This document shows, piece by piece, positions 35,014-46,979 of a DNA stretch of 64,000 nucleotides. Origin of the DNA: Siphonodentalium dalli (Eukaryota; Mollusca; Scaphopoda; Gadilida; Siphonodentaliidae). The DNA is taken from positions 62,543,094 to 62,607,093 of the forward strand of contig CP136065.1 of assembly GCA_032622095.1 (NCBI GenBank), written 5' to 3'. Each line of letters starts with the position of its first letter. Position 1 is the stretch's first letter. A program made the position numbers and the translations under genes. The notes beneath the pieces are model-generated. The model saw nothing but the letters and a program-made list of their open reading frames with translations, was not told the origin of the DNA and made no database searches.

Positions 35014-35400
35014 AGGTACTCAATCAGACGCTCCTACGTTACTATTTCTTTGGCCATCAAAGCTCAGATATCGATTTTGAAGTGTATTATTTCAAATGGT
35101 TTTGGGCCATGCACAAGCACGAGTAAACATGAGGTCAAACGGACGGTCTTGCAGATAAAGATTGATAACTCTAAAATGAATTGGTAATAATAACAAAATA
35201 AAGTGGTAATAATAACCACTTGATTTTTGAGTTATCCATCTTTATCTGCTAGAACGTCCGTTAGAAATAATAAACTTCAAAAATCGATATCTGATCACTC
35301 TGAGATTTGATGGGTAGATTCCTCGACTCGAATCACATATTTTTCACCCCCGAAGCCAAAGAAATAGTATTTTAGGAGCGTCTGATCGGATTGAGTACCT
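35014..35400. mobile_element. Foldback element flanked by TTAA (D2 copy)
   Basis: Orthologous in position to 18951-19386 in D1. The left end AGGTACTCAATCAGACGCTC has lost CGAT; the right end is TCTGATCGGATTGAGTACCT. TTAA lies at 35010-35013 and 35401-35404. An internal deletion relative to D1 removes the TCGAGTCGAGG part of one arm. Confidence 0.55.
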
Positions 35401-36693
35401 TTAAACAACTATCATCAACAAGAAACATTGTAAGATATATCGATGTTCTAATTTTCGTTATTAAAAATTCTCCAATAACGAAGTTAAGCATTTAGAATTT
35501 TTTTTTGGGTGAATAGTACTGTTACAGTGGATTACCCATGGATGTTCAAACAGTCCAATAAGATACCGAAGTTGTCATCAAAAGAAAGTAATATTCTGAA
35601 AATACTGTTTAGACTAAATTTTTGTATATGTATATACACATCAGTCTGAGTAAACTCATACCTAAATATTCATTACAACATTGAATATTAGGTCTGACGG
35701 ATAAACATCGCTATCTCATTTCCAAGTCCTCGGGATTCCGTAATCTGATTGATTGCGTAAATTATTTTCCGTCCAATGAAACCGTGTGGGTTAATAAACA
35801 AGTGTTAGTGGGCGGAGACTCCCACAATGTCACCTCTAAATATAGTAACAGAGCGGAATTTGGTCGGTATTTCTCCGATCGAAAGCGATGCTTACAAATA
35901 CAACACAGACAGAAAAAATGGCTTCGAAATTATATATTCGGTACGATTCGGATTAATTTGAAGGATGTGCTACTGATAGATAGGCCTGCGCATGGTACCA
36001 ACTTGGCCTCCCATAAATATAAATAGAACTCACTCATGTCCGTGTATTTGATTTACTTTATTGTAACATGTTTTGCAAATCAAATTATTTGTCGTAAAAA
36101 AGTCATCTGAAAGTTAAACACCGAGGAAATGACTTAATTTTATGCTTTTAAATAGTTCTAAAGCATCATTTTTGATGACGACCTTATTTTTTGCTCTCGG
36201 ATGCAGCTTTCCGGTTGATGCAGCGAGTTCATCTCCCGAAAAAGAATAGTCGCACACACGACAAATATTATCTTCTGCAAGTTTATGTCGCGACACAGGC
36301 CATTGTTTGCGAAGCACAACACATAACACGTGGGGACACCTGTCAATCATCGATGTATTTTAAAAAATCCGTGACGTCATTTTGGGGAAGCTCTTCGCTG
36401 AATAGAAATGGTTTTGGCGACATTAGCTCCAGACTCTAGATTTCAAATATAGAGTCGACGTTCACCCAGACTGTATACACATGTACATTATAATTTACAT
36501 TGCTTGCAGAACTTATGCCTAATCGCTCGTAACCGGCAGCACAACTATGTTCACATTCGAAAAGTAATTTCATTCACCTGGGCCATTTGAGTGTGACATA
36601 GCAGTTTTCATACACGCACATTCACTTTAACTTGACTGAAGTTTTTTATAAGGCAATAACTAAATTACCGTATCTTCTTCGTGTTATTATCTA

Positions 36694-36790
36694 CTAGCTG
36701 ATGTGTCCGACTTCGTCCGGGTTATTTAAGTATTTATTTGTGATCGCCTCCGTCTGGGCAGAATATTAGGAGAAAGAATAATACCATAAT
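36694..36790 (-). mobile_element. Helitron-like 3' terminal fragment in D2
   Basis: CTAGCTGATGTGTCCGACTT followed by CGTCCGGG: the same CTAG-plus-hairpin terminus as the array units. It continues into TCCGTCTGGGCAGAATATTA, which is also the left edge of the 12-kb array (about 19547-19575). It marks the D2 counterpart of the D1 array site. Confidence 0.55.
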
Positions 36791-36866
36791 GTTGTGTTTA
36801 TAATCATATATCTTGCCTGTAAATACTTGAAATAATCTACATATACTCTCCTATGATCGAGGTCAA

Positions 36867-37010
36867 TAAACAATTCTACGATGCGATTTGCGATCTTTGT
36901 TGATATCACTGTAACATTTCTATTTAAATGACAATGGATTCTACTACGCGATTTGCGATCTTTGTTGATATCACTGTAGCATTTCTATTTAAATGACAAT
37001 GGATTCAACA
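36867..37010. repeat. Tandem duplication of about 75 bp
   Basis: TGCGATTTGCGATCTTTGTT ... AAATGACAATGGATTC occurs twice in succession here and once in D1 (31730-31790). Confidence 0.75.
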
Positions 37011-37400
37011 AGCGATATTTCGTTCCTGTGTATATTTCAATAATTAAGACACCAATAACGTTTATCTATTTCTTCAATTTCTTTCTTGATGGTGATGTTT
37101 TTACATACTTTTATATTTTTAAACATTTACCCACTTGAAGGCATTGGGTCCCTTTAAGTCCGACACCGAACAGTTTATCGTTGACAGACGACAGCGTTGG
37201 TCATTCACTTGTTACAGATGTATAAATATGAAAACGAAAATGATCCTTTATTTTATATAATTAAAAAAACTCATTAAAATTAAATTGCATGGTAATAAAT
37301 TATAGTGTTTTATATCTCTTTTTATTGTTTGAAATTCTAACCAAAAAAATTTACTTTTTACCTCTCAGAAGACGTCCATGTGAGTAGCTACTAATCACAG

Positions 37401-37859
37401 AACAAGAGTCAATATTCTAACACTTATACACAGAGGTGTGTAATTTACAAGATGGTAAGATTTCGAGTACAAAAGTTGGCAATAACATACACACTGCATG
37501 TACTTTCTTGGGGTGGATACACACATGCATGTAATCTCTGTAAATATCGTGTATTTTACATGGATCATACACACCCGTAATATGTGTCCGCTGACAACCC
37601 AATCACTGCGGTTATGTCTGACCACCGTGAGTCAAGCCCTGAACGTGCAAAGAGCCGTTGACTCGGACAAAGTCGCTTAAAATAATTATTCGTGCGTTAA
37701 CCCAAATGGTGAACGTTTTTTTTAAATTATTGTCAATGTTCTCTTGATTTTCATACCAGCGATGGCCTCAGGATTTGCACAACGTAGGGGCTATGATCCC
37801 CAAAATGAGGGCCATATTATCCCGGAAGCTACCGGACTGACCATTGCATATTTCCTCGA

Positions 37860-37891
<32 letters not shown>

Positions 37892-38687
37892 GCATAACCC
37901 TGAGTCCCGACCTCCCTGAAGCTACTCCTAATTTAAAATTATTGTAATTGACTACAATTAGTAGTAATTAATCTAATATGCAGCATTTTGTGCTATTCAT
38001 ATAATTATGAACATATTATTACAGCTTTAAATTTGAAGGTACAGAAGGACGGTGGCATTGCTGTGTGTCTACATTCGGGAAAAGGGTGTTCTAGCTACGA
38101 GTTCCCAACCACGTCACCTTACCTCTCTTGTGTTATGCATGTATACGCAAAATTTACAACTATAGAATATTTAAATAAAACATTATATTGTACATTATTG
38201 CATGCCCAGATAATCCCGGCTGATACATTCAACTAACTCCCTTAGTTATTCGAAGCTTTCGAGAACCAATGTGATTATGTATCAACTAAATGGTGTCACA
38301 TGTTAACAGATGCTGAAGTATACCAAATGCATCATATATCAAATTGATTTGGGTGATTGCGCCCTACATTTTGTGCATTATGGTTGGGATTGCTTTTATG
38401 ACTAAGGCGTAGCGGAATATGAGACAATTATAAAAAATATACCAAAATATCACATTTTTTTCAATGACCTTAGTAATTGACCTTGACCCTATATGTCATA
38501 GTGGCTCAATCAGTTTGATGGGCCATTATTGGCAATATGAGTTAACATCATTTCTTCAAACACAAGGCTCGTTTGCTCCCTATGAATAAGCAACATATCT
38601 TTAAAGTTTCATGCTAAAGTCACGATTAAACCCCTAAGGGACTCCACTCTAACGACCATTTCGGGGTAATAGTCGATCCATTAACCA
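37401..38687. other. No gene supported
   Basis: Contains a 30-base G run (listed) and a GACC / GACCTTGACC stretch near 38470-38495. ORFs crossing the G run are artefacts of homopolymer translation. Confidence 0.4.
37861..37890. repeat. Homopolymer of 30 G residues
   Basis: Thirty uninterrupted G residues, able to form G-quadruplexes. The length is prone to sequencing error. Confidence 0.9.
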
Positions 38688-39164
38688 TTTATTTACTAAA
38701 GTATCATTGATGACGAATTATCACGCAGGAAATGTTCACATAATATGTTTAACCCTATCTATACTAAAGCATAATTGATGAGTAGTTATCCCATAGAAAT
38801 GTTCAGATTATAAGTGTAACCTTTTCTATACTAAAGTATAATTGATGAGTAGTCATCTCATAGGAGATGTTTAGATAATAAGTTTAATCCTGTCTATACT
38901 AAATCAGTATTGATGAGTATAGTTATCCGATAGGAAATGTTCAGATAATAAGATTGACACTTTCTATACTAAATCAATATTGATGAGTATAGTAGTTATC
39001 CCATAGGAAATGTTCAGATAATAAGTTTAACCCTTTCTATTCTAAAGAACAATTGATGAGTAGTTATCCCATACAAAATATTCAGATAATAAGTTTAACC
39101 CTTTCTATTCTAAAGTATAATTGTAGTTATAGTTATTAGGAAATGTTCATATAATAAGTTCAAC
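38688..39164. repeat. Minisatellite, about seven units of 65-80 bp
   Basis: Units share AGGAAATGTTCAGATAATAA, then GTTTAACCCTTTCTATACTA, then AATTGATGAGTAGTTATCCC. They are moderately diverged with small indels. Related to the hairpin at 1123-1181. Confidence 0.7.
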
Positions 39165-39867
39165 CAACAATCATATATCGTTTTAAATGAACTGATGGCC
39201 TTCGTTATAGGTTAAAATTGAGAAATAGCATTTACCAAATTATGAAAATTTCCTGCGTTTGTTTATATACAGCACGAAAATAGTGAGCGATAAGCAAAAA
39301 AATCAACACCGTGGCGATTTTTTAGGAGAGTGATTCAACGCCGGAATGTTGAGTGGGGAAGAGTCCCGAGCGCTATACCGGTTTATTGTAGACAATTTGG
39401 TGGCCCTTTCTAACCAAAGTTCTATAGTGGGGTCTCCCCGGTGTTGTGTGTTTTGCTTATAGCATACTCTTTACGTACTGATTGTTTACATAACATGGCG
39501 TTTGTTTACATAACAAAGAGTACTAACATGACAATAACATGCAATTTACGCGATCATTGTGATTGGTATAAGAGCAATATTTGTCTACAATACAATATTC
39601 TTTCTGTTTATGGCGGTATTAACGGATGTTACTATTTTAATAGCAATACCGGCCGCGAACGCTTACCTTATCTTTAATATGTGTGAATTTCTGTACTTCC
39701 TGCAGGCTAATGAAAAATCCAGCTATCGTCTCGTGATAAATAGCATCCATGTTTATTGTTTCCCAAAAAAGCAGTAGATAATAAAGAACGTTCTCGAATA
39801 TCGCCCTTTGTTCTCGTGTTCAAGTAAAACTTGTGGATGCTTTTAGAATGATTATATTTATGTAACT
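39165..39867. other. No gene seen
   Basis: Two overlapping ORFs of 70-80 codons (39441-39777) show no domain. GTTTACATAACA repeats at about 39484 and 39503. Confidence 0.35.
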
Positions 39868-40025
39868 GCTGCCTGTTAGAACATCACATCGTTTGATTAT
39901 ATTTTATAGGTGCTGCCTGTTATAACATCATATCAATTGATTATATTTTATAGGTGCTGTCTGTTATAACATCACATTGATTGATTATATTTTATAGGTG
40001 CTGCCTGTTATAACATGACATCTTT
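39868..40025. repeat. Tandem repeat, about 54-bp unit, roughly three copies
   Basis: Each unit contains TGCTGCCTGTTATAACATCA followed by TGATTATATTTTATAGG. Confidence 0.75.
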
Positions 40026-40115
40026 TCCGTACTCAGTTATGAGTACATCGTTCAACCAAGTAACAATTCTACGTGTTGACCCCATTGAACTCGACGATGC
40101 AGGACCAGTTGCTAA

Positions 40116-41636
40116 AGGCGCGTACACATGAAGCTGCAAGAACATATCTGCAAGAAAATATCAGGTAAAATTGCACACTGATATTTTTTGCTGCAAAGAT
40201 TACGCCCGTGAGAACGCGGCGGTTTAGACGGCGTTGATTGAGCTCAATCAGAACAGTATTAGTCAAGCTGGTTCAAGTCAATTGCGCCCGGTAAATAACC
40301 TATAGTCCATTTTGGCAATTCATAGCTTTGTGAAATTTCCAACTGTTGACATGTATTACCGAAGTCGGTGGGATTAGGCACCCACCGACCTGTAGCAACG
40401 TTGCTGATCTCATGCATAAAGACCTCTGCATGCATAATGAGAAAGTGGTCACGTTATTTGGAAATTTGGAAATGTTATAATTTCATAGTGCATGTATATG
40501 TGGGGTGACAAATGTTATTATGGTTTTGTGGCAAATCGGATGACCCCACCCCATTGAGACCCCATATGAAGTTTTCATGAGATTGTTGCTTGGTGCATGG
40601 GGCCGTGGTGTACATTACGTTACCGAACTTACATGGGTGCATGTGGGGACATGAGACCCCCGCCAACTTGGAAACAATATTAGTTGGAAATTTCACACCA
40701 ACATTGGTTTGAAATTGTTCTTGTAGTTTGATTTTTCAACCATTAATGTATGTGGATTCGTGGTTTTAGACCAACATTTGCATTTTTCCTACTTTGGTCA
40801 AATTATTGGTTTGGAATTTCTTCTAGGCCCCTACCTTCCCGGTGTCCAGTCAAAATTCAAGGTATGTGAGGAACCATATTGGAAATCCAAAGACGATGGG
40901 AGGTGTGCAAATTCAATTATGTGATCTTGGGTCTTTGGCCCGATTCAAGAGGGGGTGCAGTTGGAAATCCATGGACATCCTCCGTCAGCGGAAACCCTCA
41001 AAAGATATATATGTCCCCACACATATCCATATAATAGCTCAGCGATTATGTCAATTGTTGAAACAGGCGATAATATTGATGGATCATAACTCGAGTGCGT
41101 GAACGGTTACCAGCGTAGAGTAGTAGTAGAGTGGGTGGTTTGGGGTGGCAGCCCCGGGATTTTCGGAAGCACCGAATGGTAACTCCCCTTAACCCCTCAT
41201 GTGTTTGCCTTTAATTTGAATCAATAGAAAAAAGAAAAAAAAAAGACATAGCATTTTTGACATAATTTTCTTGGTTTCTTATTCCAGTGGTAGCGGGTAT
41301 CTTGTGTATACGATCTTGCCCTGGGGGTCGAGCCAGGCTTTTCCTGTTGATGGTTCTGTTTGGTCAGGCCCTCTGTAAATTTGATTGTCTCTCAGGAGGT
41401 AGAATTTTCCTTCTGCTAGGTGTTGGACCAGGGCCTGTTTTAACCGCGTGTCCCTTATAGAGATTATTTAACGGATACCGATGGCCACCAATCAAGGTGA
41501 ACACATATCACCAACTGGCGATAAAATATCAGCGCGCTGCCTTCGTCGGATATTTCCCGGTATTATTTATTTGATTGGTCAAGTAAGTCACATGGGGCAT
41601 ACCTGATATTTTCTTGCCCGCCATGTGTACGCGCCC
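40116..41636. mobile_element. Possible PIF/Harbinger-like non-autonomous DNA transposon
   Basis: The ends are AGGCGCGTACACATG and CATGTGTACGCGCCC. Slightly further in, GAAAATATCAGGTA and TACCTGATATTTTC also pair. TAA stands on both sides (40113-40115 and 41637-41639), matching the 3-bp TWA target duplication of PIF/Harbinger. No transposase is visible; the only ORF above 80 codons (40842-41102) has no DDE or Myb-like motif. A 3-bp match can occur by chance, so the superfamily is tentative. Confidence 0.45.
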
Positions 41637-41639
41637 TAA

Positions 41640-43339
41640 GCGTATGACTTGTGCGAGTAGAACTTTCGATCTCTATATACTTGTAAACAAGGGTATAATT
41701 TTATTTTTGAAACATTTTGTTCTGACTATGACTGCAAAGATGGATTATTGATCAAAACTTCATTTAATAGTTCGACATGACCATTGCATAAGGAAATTGG
41801 TTGAATATGTAGGTAAATATTTTACTCTTGGAAACACAGTTTATGCCAAATTATGACTATAAAATTCGAAATATTTGAACCATGTTAGCCTCTTTACAGT
41901 CTGACATTTCGAAATACTTTTGTGTCAGGCATGACATTGACAATGATGTTTTTATTTTACAAGGACATGGGGTTGTGTGAGGCGATATACCCAGTATCGC
42001 CCAGTACCACGTCCGCTTTATTGATAAACCACATATATGTACAACGCCTAATTGTTTTGTGGATTTTATGTTAAACCAATTGTGAAAAATTATTATAAAA
42101 ACTAAACTTATATTTTATAGCCTGAATTTTTCAACATTGTTGCTGTTTCGAGACGTGACCGTTTTCTTAGTATTGGGGAGTTTGCTGGTCGTATTGACAA
42201 AATGCTTGTAAGTTAATTGTCAGATAAAAACATCACTAAAATAAGATAGTACTCATATCGAATCATATAGCGTGCGAAATCACGTGTTGGGTTAAAAGTC
42301 GCATGTAACTACAATCAACATTTGTGAATCGAGGCACACATAGCAGTTTTATGTCAATAAGCTAACACTTATACATGTTTCATCGTCTACATGTACTACA
42401 AATTTACAAGTAACATTATGCCTCACCCACTCTACGTAGTACACAGTTACCAGGGATATACAAACTCACAATCCCTACACTCCGTACAAACGTTAGAAGC
42501 GGAATCTCTCTATTAATTACCGCTTTTCGGGCGACGCTCTGTATACGAATTGACCAATGGATTATTTTGCAAAGCTGACTAAATTTAATACGTGTTAAAA
42601 CATCCCCTCTTGAAAGTCTATATCTTGCCATCACAACCTCCTAATTAACAGGCTCGTGGGCCCGATCTGATCATTTTCTGGTATACTGGAAACGTACGGA
42701 TGCTGGTTTTATGGTGTCAAATGGGACAGGACATCTGTAATGTTATTTGGGCATTGACACCAGATTATTGTTCTGCCCATCAAAGTTTATTAACGCCACC
42801 GGTGTATACTGTTGGCCAAATATTAGAAAGACGTGGGCCGATGTAGGTTTTATAAATAGATTGGGTCGCTTTAAAAGCTGTAGTGCTACCCCGAATTCGG
42901 TTATTTTGGGACGCATTAAAGTTGTACTGCTACCCCGGTAATAGCTATAGTTGGAATGTCCAAGTTCTTGAAAGTTCTATTGACTATACCGATGATTGAG
43001 AAGCTTTATTGTTTTAGGATATTGTGGAAAGGCTAATCTGGCCATGTCAATTGAGCTATAGCGATGGGATATCTCGCAGGACAACACATTTCGGGTTCTC
43101 GTGAGGTGTGTATTCGCTGTATGTCTTATATGTGCAGTATGTAACCATTCTGACCACGCTAATTGCTTTCGACGGCCATGGACTCTTGGCGGGAACACAA
43201 TACCTCCGATTTTTTATCCGAATTTAGAAGCTTTCTGGTGTGGTGAATGAGAAACCTGCAGTAATAAGCCGTAGTTTTTTTTAATAATTTGAAGGATTAG
43301 CTTTAACGGAATTCTGAGGCGGTGCATTCATGTAACCAA
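41640..43339. other. No gene supported
   Basis: Contains one copy of TTAACGCCACCGGTGTA (about 42790) and a small direct repeat GTAGTGCTACCCCG / GTACTGCTACCCCG (about 42880 and 42925). ORFs of 60-75 codons lack domains. Confidence 0.35.
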
Positions 43340-43430
43340 TATATTTTATATTATAATTTATATGTATGGTTAAAATAATATGATCTTGGTGGCGATACCA
43401 TTTCGGACTATGGTTTTCTTGTTTCATCTG
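43340..43430 (+). repeat. Orphan copy of the zinc-finger gene intron 3' end
   Basis: TATTATAATTTATAT...AATATGATCTTGGTGGCG and TATGGTTTTCTTGTTT match 10745-10827 just before the locus 1 acceptor, but the AG is replaced (TTTCATC) and no exon follows. A remnant of a further, deleted zinc-finger copy. Confidence 0.5.
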
Positions 43431-43654
43431 GTAAGCGAACATTTGACTAAATTCAATTTGCTATGACCATTTTTTACTCGGATAAAGAAGATGTCATGTT
43501 GTACACAATGAAGTGTTAAGTGGTCTGATGTTACACCAGTTCCAATACATGTACGACCACTAGTAAAATGATCTGATGTAACACTAGCTCCAAGCAAAAT
43601 AAATCAACGTAATTAATATATGGTGTTTTTATGGTGTTAAATCGGGCAGAACAA

Positions 43655-44169
43655 GATGTGATTCTTATTACACAATTCACACTAGCTATGTCCCATGTCT
43701 TTGGACCTTTACGCCATATCAAGAAACGTTAGCTCTCGAAACAATAGACCCAAATAGTTTAATTATATAACTATGTGTGAAGCTGTTCTGTGGAAGCAAT
43801 GCCCTGGTATGGCAGGTAGTGTCAATCCATCAGTTATTTAGCAACATGTGGGCATGGTGTCAGGTTTCATTAACAATCGTCTATGATATAAATTGATCGG
43901 CGCAATAAATAGATTTAAGCCAGGTTGACATTTACGTGTGTTTCACAATGGCAGTGGATAGAGACTGACCATATGTACGACAAAACTATTTGTTCTCCTT
44001 TGTTCTGTGATTTGTAATTTCTCTCTCGTGAACTTCTGTCTGAATATATTTTCGGGACGTCTGGACGTTATTGTAGTGATATCACTGACGTTTTAATCAG
44101 CTTCTACTAATATTATTCGGTGTAACTTTATAATTATATTTCTTAAATTATTGGACCAAGAACCTTTAA
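43655..44169 (+). other. Putative promoter and 5' UTR exon of zinc-finger locus 3
   Basis: Paralogous to 1915-2490, ending at the same donor GTGAGTATG (44170). Shared landmarks are GTTAGCTCTCGAAACAATA, TTTAATTATATAA, GGCGCAATAAATAG and AATTTCTCTCTCGTGAACTTC. It is about 60 bp shorter than the locus 1 copy because of indels. Confidence 0.45.
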
Positions 44170-45179
44170 GTGAGTATGTTAGATTTGGAAAAAAACTTGA
44201 TCCGGTCCCATTTATTGCTACCATGCAATAACTCACATTTTAGATATTTTATGTCCAAACTCTGGGTATTCGATTATAATTTCTATGTTAATAAATCAGA
44301 TGACATTGCATTTGATTTATTAACGAGAAACATATTTAACAAACAAATTCTTCCAAAAAATAAATAGAGCCATTAAATCTGAACCGCCGGGAAAGAATTT
44401 ATGAGACAGCAGAGATATGATGCAATAGAATCAAATACGTTTCTAAAAATCACGTCTGGGTATGAGGTATCGATGGTCACATTACACTGGAACGCTCAGG
44501 TGTCACTATGAGCCGATTATTTCTTGTTTTATCCAATCTAGCATCCAACAATACCGACTATATTGTCCATAGATCAAATAGTTTTACATAAACGTCAAGC
44601 GCGTTGTTCTAGAAACTATAGCAACTGCCATATGGAAGCACAACATCTTACTCGGTTGGTGTACCACATATTAATAGACGGCATGTGCGTGCAGTTGACT
44701 TTGGTTAGTTTAGTCGGTACACTGGTGACCAATGCGTGATTATCCGATGTTCTAGAATCGGTACTTTGATGGTACAGAGAACGGAATTTGGAGTAGGCTT
44801 TTAAAGGAGCATTTATGGCTATAGCGTTGCTGGCATGTATGTCCCCCCACTACATGGTTGTATCAGCCGTTGTCTTCTAACCAGTTTGGCTATTTTGACA
44901 ACCATCTTTTATTTGTCCTGATTTCGCAAATTCCACTAGGCTGACGCCGGGTCAGCCGGTGGATCGATTCTTTAGAAGGGGACCAACATATTCCGCAGAG
45001 AAAAACACGCGAAAACATGCATCTGTGGCTTGGCGGCCGGACTGGTTTAGTAAAACTTCTACTCATTCTGGAAGTTTAATTGTTTTAAAATATCTATATT
45101 AATGGTGGGTTAGATTACAAACATTTTAAAGTTAATTGTTCATTTGGTGGTATTAAACATGACACTTTTCACAGATTTA

Positions 45180-45462
45180 AGGTGACACCATACCTTTAGT
45201 TTGGGATGTGGAACTATCTCCAAATTGGCCGGCATCTTGGATTTCGGCGGCCAACTTGAAACTTCTATAGAATCTCCCCATATTCCTGTAGGTTTTCTAA
45301 AAAATAAATAACTTATATTTTGACCTGTTAGCGAGTATTTGCTGAAATATGAACATTTGTCAATATTGGCGGCCATCTTGGATTTCGTTAGAAGTTCATG
45401 TTTTGCACGCAGTAATATTGATAGTAATATCTCTTAAAGGGTTACACGGTGTCATTCCCGAT
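45180..45462. repeat. Repeat with GGCGGCCATCTTGGATTTCG motifs
   Basis: Between AAGGTGACACCATACC and TTACACGGTGTCAT, inverted relatives that may be terminal repeats, lie two copies of GGC(G/C)GCCA-ATCTTGGATTTCG-type sequence, complementary to the AAGATGGCGGCC motif of 46980-48690. Confidence 0.35.
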
Positions 45463-45634
45463 ACCCGCTATTGCACTGAGCACGTTGCCGAAAAATTTTG
45501 TCCAGAGTGTCATGAGATATATGCTGTTGACCTCAGGCGACTAACAGGGACATGTGTGAACAATAAATAGCATTCCTTATGCAGGCAAATTGTTACAGGT
45601 GGGTCTCCTGACCAAGGGAATGGCTTGGGATAGG

Positions 45635-45730
45635 CGCTTCTTCTCATGTTCAATCTATGAATAAAAGCTGAACTGAGAATAGCGCATCTTCTCATGTTCC
45701 ATCCATGAATAATAGCTGAACTGAGAATAA
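45635..45730. repeat. Direct repeat, two copies of about 47 bp
   Basis: CTTCTCATGTTCAATCTATG followed by AATAAAAGCTGAACTGAGAA, then the same with two or three substitutions. Confidence 0.75.
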
Positions 45731-46294
45731 TACATTACTTACTTACCTTTGAGCTCAGATGACTTAAACTGGGACTAATAGATTATAAGATAATATAAAC
45801 AGCTTTATTATCATTCCAGAAGTTATGTGGTAAAATTGGTGGCCGATTTTAAGTAAAACTAACACCTTTATCATGATTCCATTTACGATATGTATAAACA
45901 CGACGGACATACATGTAACATATGACTAATACTCTTCCTATCATACAATGGTTTTACTACCAATTTCCCACATATCTTCTGGACTGATAATAAACGCTCT
46001 ACCATAGTTGGGAATGGGTGCTAATATGGTATTTTAATTTGCTAGTTCGGTCTGATCATAAGTAAAGAATTCTGCAGTTGTTATGAAAGTTGTGCATTGA
46101 GTGTGGAATTGAATAGAAGGAGTACCGGTATACTCGGAAGGTGGCGAATGGACACAGTCTGACCTCCTGTCAGTGATGGGTACCGTGCAGTAGATTAGCC
46201 GGAACTCGGTTTGAAAAACCTTATTCCCGGACTAATACAGTGTTAACAATAATGCCGACGCTAATTAATGCTCTTTTAATCTTTCAGTTGAGTG

Positions 46295-46720
46295 TAAATC
46301 TGATAAAAGCGCGCGAAGCGCGCGCTGCTTAAGATCATATAATGTGCGCGAAGCGCACATATGGGCCACGGGCCCCTCCGCCGCTAAATAAAGACTCCTG
46401 AATGGAGCCTGTTTCAGTTAGAATAAAGTAAAATATCTTGATTGTTGCGTTCTGTATGTGCATGTATATATATGTGGGATGGGGAGAGGGGGTAGAAAAT
46501 ACAGTTTTATTAAAATAAAGTGTTCCACAAATGCGCCGCAGTGAAGGCGTCTGTGATCCTTAAGATCAAAATGTGCCGCAAGCCACCTTCGTCACCGAAT
46601 AAAGCCTCCCGAATTGAGTATGTTAAAGTAATGTGTTAATTTTGTTTCGTTCGATATGACTGCATGCGTATATGTGGGGTGGGTGTGTATTGAAAGAGAT
46701 GGGAGCCCACGAATGGCATA
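46295..46720. repeat. Two diverged copies of a repeat of about 235 bp with strong GC hairpins
   Basis: Copy 1 has GCGCGCGAAGCGCGCGC (46311-46327), TGTGCGCGAAGCGCACA (46342-46358) and GGCCACGGGCC, then TAAATAAAGACTCCTGAATGG. Copy 2 (from about 46535) keeps TTAAGATCA, a GCCGC element and GAATAAAGCCTCCCGAATTG, but its hairpins have decayed. Both end in a TATATGTGGGRTGGG-like stretch. Function unknown; the AATAAA-like words resemble polyadenylation signals but no gene precedes them. Confidence 0.45.
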
Positions 46721-46979
46721 TTTCTTCGCTCCAATGGTCAGTAAAATGGTAAATACAAAATAAAGTCAAAATTCTCAACCAGTTCCAAACAGTAGAAACT
46801 TATCTTAAAACTATTAGTAAAAAACGTAAAAATGTCCACTTCCGGCCACCATTTCGGCGACCATTTATGATGGGGAGTTTCAATTTTAGAAATCAAAGTT
46901 GGGGTTATGTCTTAGCTTCACAGAAATGTATACCAGTGTATACATATAGCAAGATTTTCTCAGTATATTTGCGTAGAAC

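Larger units (their letters stand above)
34366..37400 (+). repeat. Segmental duplication block D2
   Basis: Collinear with D1 (18213-19525 plus 31725-33156) and D3 (55480-57500). It includes a 1.2-kb middle part (35545-36690) missing from D1, part of which (TTCAAACAGTCCAATAAGAT to AATATTCTGAAAATA) has a D3 counterpart near 57010-57085. Short ORFs such as 34641-34859 and 35784-36026 have no recognised domains. No gene is supported. Confidence 0.65.

Noticed and set aside
37744-37947. ORF containing a poly-glycine run
   Set aside because: The glycine run is the 30-base G homopolymer translated. There is no other coding evidence.
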